In this document: piece by piece, positions 18,064-26,629 of the stretch
Numbering within the stretch: the stretch's first letter is position 1
Layout: each line of letters starts with the position of its first letter
The notes under the pieces: model-generated
Seen by the model: the letters and a program-made list of their open reading frames with translations, nothing else
Told to the model about the DNA's origin: nothing
Database searches by the model: none
From: CAWCAW01 sp963714125
GTDB taxonomy: Bacteria; Actinomycetota; Acidimicrobiia; Acidimicrobiales; UBA8190
Assembly: GCA_963714125.1 (NCBI GenBank)
Contig: OY970234.1
Location: 620,001 to 684,000 of the forward strand
DNA: 64,000 nucleotides
Reading direction: 5' to 3'
Translations under genes and position numbers: made by a program

Positions 18064-18795
18064 TCAGACCAGGCAACGAGTGGGGATGGTTTTCTCTCGA
18101 GCCGTGGAGCCCTGTCGCGTGATCTCGTACGCGAAAGCTCCTGGTTTCTCGGCGATGGCATCGTGGAGCTCGGTGCCCCGGTAGATGAGACCGGCGCCGT
18201 TGTCCGTTGCGTAGCCGTCGGGCAGGGTGCCGTCGGCGATGAGCCGATGGATCAGAGGACGCCGCTGCGCTTCGGCGTCGTGATGCGGGCTGTTGCTGTA
18301 AGGCAGGAAGCCCAGCGCATCGGTGATCGGCTGGAGGGGCAGGCCGAAAGAGTCCGTCGTACCCCCGATGTGCCAGCACAGCGAGCCGGCGGACACTCCC
18401 ATCAGTACCGTTCCAGCCTGCCAGAGCGACCGCAAGATGGTGTCGAGCCCATGGAGCCGCCATAGGGCCAGAAGGTTGGCGGTACTCCCCCCACTGACCC
18501 AGATGATGTCTTGCCGAGACAGGTGGTCCTGCACGTCCTCGACGTTGGGCATGGGAAACAGGTTCAGGTGAGAGACCACCATGTCGAGTTTGGAAAAAGC
18601 GTGGTGTATGGCAGCGAGCCAACTCGGGTTGTCACCAACGGCGGTGGCAATGATGCACAGGCGGGGGTGAGCTCCTGCTCCCGACAGCTCAGCCGCGAGG
18701 GAGTACGCGGGCCCGGGCCGGAGATTCCACGGGTCAGACCCGTCGGGTTGGAAGCCGATGCTGGTGGCGATGATCGTTGGTTGCGACGCGGACAT
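18064..18795 (-). CDS. pepE: Peptidase E (S51) family protein
   Basis: The 243-residue protein has the class-I glutamine-amidotransferase-like fold of S51 peptidases: IIWVSGGSTANLLALW, then the nucleophile elbow GVSAGSLCWH (Ser) and the downstream LGFLPYSNSPHHD with candidate catalytic His residues. S51 enzymes cleave N-terminal Asp dipeptides; related members include cyanophycinases. It is likely cytoplasmic. Its neighbour upstream on the same strand is an NAD-dependent epimerase, 32 bases away. Confidence 0.8.
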   Translation of the reverse strand: MSASQPTIIATSIGFQPDGSDPWNLRPGPAYSLAAELSGAGAHPRLCIIATAVGDNPSWLAAIHHAFSKLDMVVSHLNLFPMPNVEDVQDHLSRQDIIWVSGGSTANLLALWRLHGLDTILRSLWQAGTVLMGVSAGSLCWHIGGTTDSFGLPLQPITDALGFLPYSNSPHHDAEAQRRPLIHRLIADGTLPDGYATDNGAGLIYRGTELHDAIAEKPGAFAYEITRQGSTAREKTIPTRCLV

Positions 18796-18827
18796 CGATT
18801 TACGGCGCGCCTAGCGCTCCTGCGTCC

Positions 18828-19823
18828 TCACCACGACACCTTGCCGATGGCGCGCATCCACTGCGCCGTCTGCCGCAGTCCTTCGTCGAGGCCCACGGGG
18901 TCGTACCCGAGCCGCTTGTAGGTTTTGGATTCGTGCAGCTGGCGCCGGACGGTGCGATGGGCGGCCAGCTTGAAGGCGATGGCCACCAGGGTCGGACCGA
19001 ACACCTCCGCCAACGCGGGGTCATCTGAGGGCGCCACGTCTACGACGCGGTGATCCAGGCCACTGAGCTCGCAGATCCGGTTACATGCTTCGGCCGTGCT
19101 CACCTCGTCCTCGGGCCGTCCGTCGAGCATGTAACGCTCACCGGCTACGCCCCGGTCGAGCGCGAGGATGCAGCCCCGGGCCACGTCGTCGGCGAACACC
19201 CAACTGATGGGAAAGGTGAGGTATTGCGTGATCCGGCCCCGCAGAGCGGACAGCAGCACACGGTTGAAGCTCGTGATCCCGAGGGCGTTGCTCGCCACCG
19301 GGGATGGCCCGTAGATGGCGCCAGGGTGGGTGGTCACCACGTCGGCGCCTGCCGCCGCCCGGGCCATGGCGTCTTTGAAGGCGGCCAACTTGGTGACGGT
19401 ATAAGGATCGGAGCTCGGCTCCGCTAGCAACGGCGCGTCTTCGCGCTCGTGGCCGCCTTTGGTGTCGAAGAACGTGCTCGTGCTCACCGCCACCACGCGC
19501 CGTAGTCCCAACGTTTCGGCGGCGTCCAGGACATTCGCCGTGCCGCGGATGTTCACGGCCTCGAAGTCGGGCAGGTGCTGGCTGGCGCCACCCAACAGCG
19601 CCGCGCAGTGGATGACGGCATCGGTGTTGGTGGCGGCACGCCGCACGTCGGCGCTGTTGGTCACATCGCCGGTGATGATTTCAACCCCCATGGCCTCCAG
19701 CGGCCCGGTGTCAGCGGCGGCGCGAGCCAAGGCGCGGACATGGTCGCCGCGCTGCACCAGCTGCCGGCAGACGTTGGCCCCGGCCAGGCCGGTGGCCCCC
19801 GTGACGAGGATGGCCTCGCTCAT
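18828..19823 (-). CDS. NAD-dependent epimerase/dehydratase (extended SDR)
   Basis: The 331-residue protein has the Gly-rich motif VTGATGLAGANV at the N-terminus and a YxxxK catalytic pair in DPYTVTKLAAFKD, with the downstream HPGAIYGPSP. It follows the dihydroflavonol-reductase/3-beta-HSD-like group rather than the sugar epimerases, so a reduction of an aldehyde or ketone is plausible. Its ATG overlaps the end of the carboxymuconolactone-decarboxylase-like gene by four bases, so the two are translationally coupled. Confidence 0.85.
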   Translation of the reverse strand: MSEAILVTGATGLAGANVCRQLVQRGDHVRALARAAADTGPLEAMGVEIITGDVTNSADVRRAATNTDAVIHCAALLGGASQHLPDFEAVNIRGTANVLDAAETLGLRRVVAVSTSTFFDTKGGHEREDAPLLAEPSSDPYTVTKLAAFKDAMARAAAGADVVTTHPGAIYGPSPVASNALGITSFNRVLLSALRGRITQYLTFPISWVFADDVARGCILALDRGVAGERYMLDGRPEDEVSTAEACNRICELSGLDHRVVDVAPSDDPALAEVFGPTLVAIAFKLAAHRTVRRQLHESKTYKRLGYDPVGLDEGLRQTAQWMRAIGKVSW

Positions 19824-20407
19824 GACGACGTCTGTGTCACGGCATCCGGGTACGCGGCGTCGACCTGGTCGGGGGCGTAGGCAATGGCGGGTTGGCCCGT
19901 GCCGTACACGTCGAGGGTGTGGATGAAACGGTGGAGACCCATGGTGCTGGCACAGGTGAAGCCGAGCTCCACGATCTGGGCGGCCGTGAATACCTCACCA
20001 AGCTCGCGGTAGGTCTCGTCATCGATGGCGTGATGGTCGGCCGACAGGAGGTCGAGGAAGTTGACGGCCAACCGCTCCTGCTCGGTGAGCTGTCCCGCGC
20101 CCGGTGCCACCAGGCAAGCCACGTCCTCGTCGGTGATCGAGTCGTGTTTGCGCGACTGCATGCAGGGCTGGCACTCGCCCAGCTGAGCACTGCGGATGCG
20201 GATGAGCTCCACAATGCGGGGGCCGAGCAGGCTTTGCTTGCCCATCACGTGCCGGGCGGCATTGGTCATGAGGAGTTGAGCCGACTTGTAGGCGAAGATC
20301 TGCAAGGGCACCGGCGTGGCGTAGGTGCCGTCGGCCACCCCTTCTTCGATGATGCGACGGGCGTCCTCGCCGAGCTCGTCCATGGGGATGGGCTCTATCC
20401 TGGGCAT
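19820..20407 (-). CDS. Carboxymuconolactone decarboxylase/AhpD-like protein
   Basis: This 195-residue all-helical protein has an AhpD-type CxxC site (LGECQPCMQSRKHD) followed by the family's conserved His/Glu region. The CxxC suggests a thiol-redox role in peroxide defence rather than lactone decarboxylation. It is the first gene of a pair with the epimerase and is divergent from an SDR gene 67 bases away. Confidence 0.8.
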   Translation of the reverse strand: MPRIEPIPMDELGEDARRIIEEGVADGTYATPVPLQIFAYKSAQLLMTNAARHVMGKQSLLGPRIVELIRIRSAQLGECQPCMQSRKHDSITDEDVACLVAPGAGQLTEQERLAVNFLDLLSADHHAIDDETYRELGEVFTAAQIVELGFTCASTMGLHRFIHTLDVYGTGQPAIAYAPDQVDAAYPDAVTQTSS

Positions 20408-20474
20408 GCGTACCTACTCTCAGAAGGCGCAGCGGACCTGGCGTCGCTGCCCGCGAAAACTATAGGCAGGTGTC

Positions 20475-21284
20475 GTGTCCTTAGAGCCCTCGTCCATACT
20501 GCTGACCGATCGGGTCGCTGTGGTGACCGGTGGCGGCGCTGGAATTGGCCGCGGTATTGCCCGCGGGCTGGCCGCCTTTGGGGCCCGGGTGGCGGTGTGG
20601 GAGCGCAACGCCGACACGGCAGCCTCGGCGGGCACGGAGATCGGAGGTCTGGGCCTCACCGTGGACGTGCGCGACGGGGCGGAGGTGGATGAGGCCCTGG
20701 CTCGCACCACCGAGGGGCTCGGCCCCGTGAGCATCCTGGTGAACAACGCCGGCGGGGTCTTCGCCGCACCACTGCTCGACACGTCGGACAACGGCTTCGA
20801 CGCGCTCTACCGGGCCAATCTGCGCCACGTCATGATCTGCACCCAGCGCGTGGCCCGTCAGATGGTGGAACGAGGCAGTAGCGGGAGCATCATCAGCGTC
20901 ACCTCCATCGAGGGCGTGCGGGCCGCTCCGGGCTACGCCTCCTACGCCGCTGCGAAAGCGGGCGTCATCAATTTCACCAAAACTGCCGCGCTCGAGTTGG
21001 CTCCCCACGGCATCCGCGTCAACGCGCTGGCCCCGGACATCACCATGACTGAGGGGATGGCGGCGGTTGCTCCTGCGGGGGCCGAGGCCAGCTTTGGTCT
21101 GACCGTGCCCATGGGGCGCGCCGGTCATGTGGACGAGATGGCAGCGGCGGCGGTGTTCCTCGCCAGTGACCTCGCCAGCTATGTGACGGGGCAGACAATC
21201 CACGTCGACGGCGGGACCCATGCCGCCGGTGGCTGGTACCACCACCCAAGCACCGGTGCCTATGTGCTGGGTCCCGCCATCTGA
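20475..21284 (+). CDS. Short-chain dehydrogenase/reductase
   Basis: This classical SDR has 269 residues: cofactor motif VTGGGAGIGRGI, NNAG at ILVNNAGGV, the catalytic Ser in ISVTSIEG, YAAAK in YASYAAAKAGV, and the usual C-terminal SDLASYVTGQTIHVDGG. The substrate is unknown. The GTG start has only a weak AGG upstream; the Rossmann motif begins about 17 residues in, so it cannot start much later. A second SDR gene is convergent 25 bases downstream. Confidence 0.88.
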   Translation: MSLEPSSILLTDRVAVVTGGGAGIGRGIARGLAAFGARVAVWERNADTAASAGTEIGGLGLTVDVRDGAEVDEALARTTEGLGPVSILVNNAGGVFAAPLLDTSDNGFDALYRANLRHVMICTQRVARQMVERGSSGSIISVTSIEGVRAAPGYASYAAAKAGVINFTKTAALELAPHGIRVNALAPDITMTEGMAAVAPAGAEASFGLTVPMGRAGHVDEMAAAAVFLASDLASYVTGQTIHVDGGTHAAGGWYHHPSTGAYVLGPAI

Positions 21285-21309
21285 GACTCGTCGACTGAAT
21301 GGGCGGTGG

Positions 21310-22125
21310 TCAGCCCTGTCGTCCGCCGGTGCCCAAGTGAGCCGACATGCCGCCGTCAATGGCAATCATCTGCCCCGTGATGTAGCGCGATTCATCCGAG
21401 GCCAGGAACACGACGAGGTCGGCTACGTCCGAAGGTTCTCCGACGTACGGCGTCAGCGTGGCTCGGCCCAGGTGCTCGACCATGGTGGCGCTCAGATGGG
21501 CACGTACCGCATCGGTGATGACGAGTCCGGGAACGATGGTGTTGGCCCGGATGCCTTCCTTGCCGTGGGCGGTGGCCACGTACATGGTCAGCGCGTTGAC
21601 ACCTGCCTTGGACACGCCGTAGGCCGTGCGGGTGCTGTCGCCTTTGAGCGATGCCCCCGACGACATGTTGACGATCGACCCCCCGCCCGTCGCCACCATG
21701 GCGGGTACGGCGTGCTTGCACATCAGCATCTGACTACCCAGATTGACGGCGATGGTGCGGTCCCACACGTCGACGTCGAGTTCGGTCACCTGGGTATCGC
21801 GTGCGAGGAAGTCGGAATCGGTGAGTGCGGCGTTGTTGTGGACTATATCCAGACGTCCGTAACGCTCGAGGGCGCTTCGAACCGAGCCTTGCGCTCCCCG
21901 TTCCTCCGACACGTCGGCGACAAAGGTGGACGCCGTGCCACCGGCGGCCTCGACCGTTCGCGTGACCGCCTCGGCGCGGTCACCATCTATGTCAACGACG
22001 AGGACGGCAGCACCCTGGCGCGCCAGCGCAGCCACCGTTGCGCCGCCGATCCCGCCTCCGGCACCGGTGACGATGGCCACCTTGGCGCGCACGCGCCCGC
22101 TCGCCACCGAATCCCCTTCGGGCAT
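21310..22125 (-). CDS. Short-chain dehydrogenase/reductase
   Basis: The SDR has about 271 residues from the preferred start (MPEGDSVASG). It has VTGAGGGIGGAT, the NNAA variant in IVHNNAAL, the catalytic Ser in VNMSSGASL, and YGVSK. The C-terminus SDESRYITGQMIAIDGG is standard. A slightly longer version (start at 22155) is possible. Together with the divergent SDR, the epimerase and the AhpD-like protein it suggests a small catabolic cluster for a cyclic or aliphatic alcohol/ketone (inference). Confidence 0.85.
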   Translation of the reverse strand: MPEGDSVASGRVRAKVAIVTGAGGGIGGATVAALARQGAAVLVVDIDGDRAEAVTRTVEAAGGTASTFVADVSEERGAQGSVRSALERYGRLDIVHNNAALTDSDFLARDTQVTELDVDVWDRTIAVNLGSQMLMCKHAVPAMVATGGGSIVNMSSGASLKGDSTRTAYGVSKAGVNALTMYVATAHGKEGIRANTIVPGLVITDAVRAHLSATMVEHLGRATLTPYVGEPSDVADLVVFLASDESRYITGQMIAIDGGMSAHLGTGGRQG

Positions 22126-22326
22126 GCAGAGAAGTGTAGGTGGCCGCGAGGTCAAGCTTTATTGTTCATTACTTGAGGAGGGCGAAATGGGCGCCCGGTG
22201 TGAACGTGCTACCCTCTCCTTAACACCGGTTGAATCACGCGAACCGAATGTTGTTGCTGGTCACCTCCCGACGTACTTGGCAGGTTCTCCTGCAAGTATC
22301 GAGCGTGGAGAGATGAGGCAACAGAC

Positions 22327-22530
22327 ATGGCCGATGGCACTGTCAAATGGTTTAATTCTGCAAAAGGCTACGGTTTCATCACCCCAGACGATGGAAGTGC
22401 AGATGTTTTTGCTCACTTCTCGTCTGTCGAAGGGTCGGGATATCGCGAGCTGATCGAAGGGCAGAAAGTGTCCTTTCAATCCGAACAAGGGCCCAAAGGT
22501 CCGCAGGCAAAAAGCGTTCGGGCGCTCTGA
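22327..22530 (+). CDS. Cold-shock protein (CspA family)
   Basis: The 67-residue single-domain cold-shock protein contains the two RNA-binding motifs GTVKWFNSAKGYGFI (RNP1) and DVFAHFSSV (RNP2). It binds single-stranded RNA and DNA as a chaperone. A long 5' region (22126-22326) without genes precedes it, as usual for cold-shock mRNAs. A 15-bp perfect inverted repeat follows immediately, before a membrane fatty-acid desaturase, so the two form a plausible cold-adaptation pair. Confidence 0.95.
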   Translation: MADGTVKWFNSAKGYGFITPDDGSADVFAHFSSVEGSGYRELIEGQKVSFQSEQGPKGPQAKSVRAL

Positions 22531-22537
22531 CGATTAC

Positions 22538-22575
22538 TGCCCAACGTGGGGACATCACAGTCCCCACGTTGGGCA
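22538..22575 (+). terminator. Perfect 15-bp inverted repeat between csp and desaturase
   Basis: Arms TGCCCAACGTGGGGA and TCCCCACGTTGGGCA enclose the loop CATCACAG. The 3' arm ends on the A of the desaturase ATG and is not followed by a T-run. It could be the csp terminator or a translational control element sequestering the desaturase start. Confidence 0.7.
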
Positions 22576-23528
22576 TGAGTTCTTCGGTTGCAGAGACTGG
22601 TTCCCCTCCAGCGCCGCGCATAACAACGGCGAGAGTCCTGACGGCTCTGCTCGTGTGTGGGCCGCCTATCGGCCTCGTCGGGCTATTGCTGCTCGGGGGT
22701 GATCACCACATCAGTGTCGGTGACATCGTGCTGTCAGTTGCTCTGTATCTGTTCACCGGGTTCGGGGTCACTGTCGGATTCCATCGCCTCTTCGCGCATC
22801 GCAGCTTCAAGGCCAACGGGGCTCTGAAGGTGGTTCTCGCCGTGGCGGGGTCGATGTCACTTGAGGGATCTATTGTGAGTTGGGTTGCTACGCATCGGCG
22901 GCACCATGTGTTCAGCGACCAGCCCGGTGACCCACACTCGCCGTCGCGCTACGGCTCCGGATTTACAGGCACGTTCCGTGGGTTCTGGTGGGCTCATGTT
23001 GGTTGGCTATTTGCGGCAAATCCCACCGATGAGCGTCGATTTGCGCCGGACCTTTTGCGGGACCGGAGCCTCGTCGTCATCAACAGGCTCTTTCCCGAGC
23101 TGGCCATCGGCTCCCTGGCGATACCGTTCGCACTCGGTTGGATCATCTCGGGAACATTCGTGGGGGCCATCTACGCCCTGTTTTGGGCGGGCCTGGTTCG
23201 CATGGCCCTCTTGCATCACGTCACCTGGAGTATCAATTCCATTTGTCACCTCTGGGGCAAGAGGCCTTTCGCCACCAACGACTTCAGTGGCAACGTCGCA
23301 CCCCTGGCCCTCGTGTCTTTCGGAGAGAGCTGGCACAACTTCCATCACAGCGCCCCATCCTCAGCACGACACGGCGTACTTTCGCATCAGGTCGATCCCG
23401 CCGCGGGCTTGATTCGTCTTTTCGAAATGGCCGGATGGGCCACCAAGGTCCGCTGGCCGAGCTCGGCTCAGATCGCCGCCATGGAGCAGGCCAACTCCGA
23501 CCGGCTGACTTCGGCCTCGACTCGATGA
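22575..23528 (+). CDS. Membrane acyl-CoA/acyl-lipid desaturase
   Basis: The 317-residue desaturase has three histidine boxes for the di-iron centre: HRLFAHRSF (HxxxxH), HRRHHVFSD (HxxHH) and WHNFHHSAP (HxxHH), with four hydrophobic helices in two pairs. It fits delta-9 desaturases that introduce a cis double bond into membrane fatty acids, adjusting fluidity in the cold. The start is unusual: the ATG lies at the edge of a perfect hairpin with no Shine-Dalgarno sequence in between. A TTG at 22569 would lie inside the hairpin. The next gene follows 68 bases on. Confidence 0.9.
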   Translation: MSSSVAETGSPPAPRITTARVLTALLVCGPPIGLVGLLLLGGDHHISVGDIVLSVALYLFTGFGVTVGFHRLFAHRSFKANGALKVVLAVAGSMSLEGSIVSWVATHRRHHVFSDQPGDPHSPSRYGSGFTGTFRGFWWAHVGWLFAANPTDERRFAPDLLRDRSLVVINRLFPELAIGSLAIPFALGWIISGTFVGAIYALFWAGLVRMALLHHVTWSINSICHLWGKRPFATNDFSGNVAPLALVSFGESWHNFHHSAPSSARHGVLSHQVDPAAGLIRLFEMAGWATKVRWPSSAQIAAMEQANSDRLTSASTR

Positions 23529-23596
23529 CCACGCGCCATGAGGCGCATTGGATCATCGACGTCGTTCAACACAGGGAATGAGGGCCACGGCATCGC

Positions 23597-24259
23597 ATGT
23601 GCTTTTCCCCGGAGGGCGATTTGGTGGGTGGCCTCGTTGTCACCGCCATCGGAGTTGATGCCTGTCGCCATTTGCGCGGTCGTAACAATCAGCTGCTCCT
23701 GGCGACCATGCCCCTTATCCTCGGTGCCCACCAAATAGACGAATCGCTCGTTTGGTGGAGCCTCCAGGGCCATGTTCCGCATCTGGCCGGACGTATCGCC
23801 ATGTGGATCTACCTGATTATTGCCTTTGTGATCGTTCCCATCCTGGTGCCGGTCTCCATCTTGAGGCTCGAACCCTCGGGCCCCCGACGATGGCGCATTG
23901 TGCCTTTTGTCGTGTTGGGCATTGGTGTTGCCGTTGACCTTTTGGTGACGATGCTGCGTGGTCCAGTGACGGTTAAGTTGGGCTCGTATCACCTCGCCTA
24001 CAGCATCGGGCTCCGGCACGGGCTGTGGGTCATCGGTCTGTACGTCGTGGCCACATGTGGCTCGTTGTTGATGTCGGGGTACCGACACATTGTGATCTTC
24101 GGCTTGGCGAACCTGGTTGTGGTGGTCATACTGGCCCGGCTGACTGCTGATGGGTTCGCTTCGTTATGGTGTTTCTACGCGGCCCTGGCGAGTGGGGCCA
24201 TCTCGTTGCATTTGCGCCTCGCCAAGGCGCACCGTGCCCATCCGTACGCGCTGAGCTGA
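23597..24259 (+). CDS. DUF6629-like multi-pass membrane protein
   Basis: The 220-residue protein starts MCFSPEGDLVGGLVV, the characteristic beginning of the DUF6629 family, and has about six to seven membrane helices, with conserved HQIDESLVWW after helix 2. Its function is unknown. It follows the desaturase on the same strand and may belong to the same transcript. It is convergent with a small gene 7 bases on. Confidence 0.7.
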   Translation: MCFSPEGDLVGGLVVTAIGVDACRHLRGRNNQLLLATMPLILGAHQIDESLVWWSLQGHVPHLAGRIAMWIYLIIAFVIVPILVPVSILRLEPSGPRRWRIVPFVVLGIGVAVDLLVTMLRGPVTVKLGSYHLAYSIGLRHGLWVIGLYVVATCGSLLMSGYRHIVIFGLANLVVVVILARLTADGFASLWCFYAALASGAISLHLRLAKAHRAHPYALS

Positions 24260-24266
24260 GCGACTC

Positions 24267-24497
24267 CTACTCGGGCTTGCCTTGCTCGATCCATTGTTCG
24301 AACACCCCGACCTGTTCCGGGGGCCACGCGCCATCACACGGCATGGAACCGTTCTTCAGATGCTCGGCGATGGCGACAGCGTGAGCCTGAACATCGGCGT
24401 AAGACCACAGATCAAAGGCGCCGCGCATCGAATCCCGATCCTTTTCTCGGAACAAGGGTTTGATATCGGCGTCGAAGCTGATTCCCGCAGCTGGCAT
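24267..24497 (-). CDS. Small hypothetical protein (FDADIKPLFR motif)
   Basis: From the preferred ATG (AAGGACGAG just upstream) the protein is 76 residues: MPAAGISFDADIKPLFREKD ... MPCDGAWPPEQVGVFEQWI. This pattern (SFxxDIxPLFRxxD ... MPxxGxWxxxQxxxFxxWI) recurs in bacterial small proteins and at the end of haem- or metal-protein-related sequences; the molecular role is unknown. A longer ORF reaching 24728 lacks a better start. It is downstream of the Rrf2 gene on the same strand. Confidence 0.65.
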   Translation of the reverse strand: MPAAGISFDADIKPLFREKDRDSMRGAFDLWSYADVQAHAVAIAEHLKNGSMPCDGAWPPEQVGVFEQWIEQGKPE

Positions 24498-24685
24498 GGG
24501 CTCGTCCTTTCGTTGCGGTGGTGCGATCGACGAGTGCCGTGTTAGCACGGGTCGAGCCCGGCCGCCCAAGAAGCCTCGTTGAGGACAACGAACAGGGTGA
24601 CCGAAGCGCCAACGCGGCCAGCCGATCTGAAAAGACCCTGCTGACAGGCTCACACAAAGGTGAGAACGTCCAGGTCGGAGGTGCG

Positions 24686-25165
24686 TTAACGAATCGCCCC
24701 GTTTGTGAACGCGGAACGAGCTTCCCACGACTTGGGATCTTCGGTCAGTCGCGCCACCGAGCGCGGAAAGTGGCCAAGAACGACGTCTTCAAGGGTCACC
24801 CGCTCCAACACGCTCCGCAGGCTGGCGCGCAGGGCGACCCAGACGTCTTGGAGATGGGTGGCGGCTCCTTCGTAACTCGTGTTCTCGGGACGAAGCCCGC
24901 GTACGGCGGCAAGCGGACCATCAAGGGCGCGGATGACATCGGCCACAGTGATGGAGGCGGGAGGATGGGCCAGGCGATAGCCGCCCAGAGCGCCACGCTG
25001 ACTGACGATGATGTCTGCTCGTCGAAGGTCGTTAAGGATGGAACTGAGGAACTTGGTAGGCAGACCTTGGGCCTTCGCTAGAGATTCGGCTGTGGCCGGT
25101 TCACCGAGTTCCGCCAACGTGAGTACAGCCCGCATTCCATAGTCGACCTTGGCTGGAATGTGCAC
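24686..25165 (-). CDS. Rrf2-family transcriptional regulator without cluster cysteines
   Basis: From the GTG at 25165 (VHIPAKVDYGMRAVLTLAEL) the protein is 159 residues with the Rrf2 winged helix: AESLAKAQGLPTKFLSSILNDLRRADIIVSQRGALGGYRLAHPP. It contains no Cys, so unlike IscR or NsrR it cannot hold a Cys-ligated Fe-S cluster and should respond to another signal, as CymR-type sulfur regulators do through a partner. The upstream extension to 25216 contains Cys residues but is not family-like. It is divergent from the surface locus. It is a candidate regulator of the 28-bp motif genes (inference). Confidence 0.85.
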   Translation of the reverse strand: MHIPAKVDYGMRAVLTLAELGEPATAESLAKAQGLPTKFLSSILNDLRRADIIVSQRGALGGYRLAHPPASITVADVIRALDGPLAAVRGLRPENTSYEGAATHLQDVWVALRASLRSVLERVTLEDVVLGHFPRSVARLTEDPKSWEARSAFTNGAIR

Positions 25166-25424
25166 GATGCAACCCGCCGAGTCACACGAGGTCCGCGCAG
25201 GGCGGCCCTGAGACAATGGCGTTACCCGGGGATTCTTCCGGCACGAGGTGGGTGGCCCACATAAAGGCCACTATAACTATGGAATTACTAATATTCCAGT
25301 CCGATCTTGAGGGACCGCTCTTGGCCGGCAGCGGTTGCTGGGATATATATGTCCATAGCGACGAGGTCAGCTCCTCCGATACACTACTTTTTCACTAGGG
25401 TTACTCCAGTCGGGGGCATTTCTT
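25166..25424. promoter_or_regulatory. AT-rich divergent promoter region
   Basis: This region is notably richer in A+T than its surroundings. It contains the partial palindrome GGAAT-TACTAAT-ATTCC (25281-25297) and the near-palindrome GGATATATATGTCC (25341-25354). A TAGGGT hexamer at 25396-25401 could be the -10 of the glycine-rich gene. These are candidate operators, possibly for autoregulation by the Rrf2 protein. Confidence 0.45.
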
Positions 25425-26339
25425 ATGAGCGGCGGATCGTTGGTAAAGCGACTAGCGGTAGCCGCGCTTGCTAGTGGCGCGCTGCTTTGCATGGCCGGGT
25501 TGACGTCGGCCAGCGCCTCGCCTTCAGACACCCGCCTCTTTGTCTATACGGGCACGGTACAAACCTGGGCCATCCCGTCTGGTGCCACGCAACTCGTGGT
25601 CAGCAGTTTCGGAGCCTCCGGAACGGCCGGCACATATTCATCATCTCTCTGTCGGCGCTATAGCGGCGGCCCTTGCCCGGGGGCTGCACCCGGCGGCCAA
25701 GGTGCCGAAATCTCAACCACCATCGCGGTGGGGAGCGGGACCAGCTTCCGACCCGGCGACACGCTTCAGATATGGGCCGGGGCCGAGGGAGGAGTGGCCC
25801 AGCTCGACGACTTCGCCGGGGGAGTAGGAGCGACAGATGGGTATGGCGACGGCGGTCATGGCGGCCAGGGTGGCGGTGGTTCGGCTGTATTCGACGAAAG
25901 TGCGAACGACGGCAAAGGACGCTGGATAAATGTGGCGGGTGGCGGAGGCGGCGGCAGCGGCGGAGGCGGAGGATATGCCGGGGGACTGTGGGGGGCGCGA
26001 TTCAACCCCTGCGCGGCCGTGATCCTTACTCGAACGAGTGGTGGCGATGCCTACAACAACTCCGACGGCGGCGGTGGTGGCGGTGGATGTCGAGGCGGTT
26101 CAGGAGGTCCCTCCGAGGACCGGCCCAGTTGGGGTGGTGGGTTTTTCAGCACGACGCATCCGGTTTTCGGATCGGCTCCGCCGGGAGACGGATGCGTCAA
26201 GGTCACCTGGACATCAGGTCCTCCCCCGCCCGTCGATTTGCCTGAAGTCCCCTATGCCCTTGGACTTCCGATTCTGGGACTCGGCGCCTTGGGCGGCTTG
26301 GTTTGGTATCGACGGCGCCGAATGACGGTGCCTGTCTAA
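25425..26339 (+). CDS. Secreted Gly-rich protein with exosortase-type C-terminal signal
   Basis: The 304-residue protein has a signal peptide (VKRLAVAALASGALLCMAGLTSASA), a beta-rich region, a long Gly-rich middle (residues about 140-245) and a tripartite C-terminus: LPEVPYALGLPILG, a hydrophobic helix and RRRR. That arrangement (short PxxP-like motif, helix, basic cluster) is the layout of PEP-CTERM-like sorting signals handled by exosortases; an exosortase gene lies 12 kb downstream. The protein at 37081-37863 ends similarly (VPEAPWAVILPVAAA ... RRRR). It is probably a surface or matrix protein. The start has a G-rich site (CGGGGG) eight bases upstream. Confidence 0.75.
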   Translation: MSGGSLVKRLAVAALASGALLCMAGLTSASASPSDTRLFVYTGTVQTWAIPSGATQLVVSSFGASGTAGTYSSSLCRRYSGGPCPGAAPGGQGAEISTTIAVGSGTSFRPGDTLQIWAGAEGGVAQLDDFAGGVGATDGYGDGGHGGQGGGGSAVFDESANDGKGRWINVAGGGGGGSGGGGGYAGGLWGARFNPCAAVILTRTSGGDAYNNSDGGGGGGGCRGGSGGPSEDRPSWGGGFFSTTHPVFGSAPPGDGCVKVTWTSGPPPPVDLPEVPYALGLPILGLGALGGLVWYRRRRMTVPV

Positions 26340-26629
26340 ATCGATCGAGGTACGTCGAGGCAACCCCGCATGCGGTTGCTTATGTAGTTGCTTATGTACC
26401 TGCATCAATGACAACCCGCTCGCATGTCGCGCCGATCTTGATGGCGCGCTTCGCCTTCGCATCGCGTACATCTCTCCTGATGAGCAACGAGACGGCGCAA
26501 ACACTTTCCTCAATTTTTGTTCTTGCGTCGATAATCACCGTGTGCGTAATGTTGATCAACCCACTCAGGGTTATGGATTTAATAGGGAACTCGGGACAGG
26601 TGCCTGGTGCATCGGAGGAGACACCATCA
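26340..26629 (+). other. Leader region of SBP copy 1 with hairpin and 12-bp tandem repeat
   Basis: The hairpin GCAACC-CC-GCATGC-GGTTGC at 26360-26379 probably terminates the Gly-rich gene. Overlapping it is an exact tandem repeat of GTTGCTTATGTA (26375-26386 and 26387-26398). An ORF continues open through here in frame with the SBP gene, but the sequence upstream of 26571 is not shared with the other two copies, so an N-terminal extension is unlikely. Confidence 0.5.

Noticed and set aside
21220..22176. 318-codon plus-strand ORF over the second SDR gene
   Set aside because: Shadow; the minus-strand protein has complete SDR motifs.
26303..26629. 109-codon N-terminal extension of SBP copy 1
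   Set aside because: The sequence before 26571 is not shared with copies 2 and 3, while GGAGGAG and a signal peptide support the ATG at 26630.
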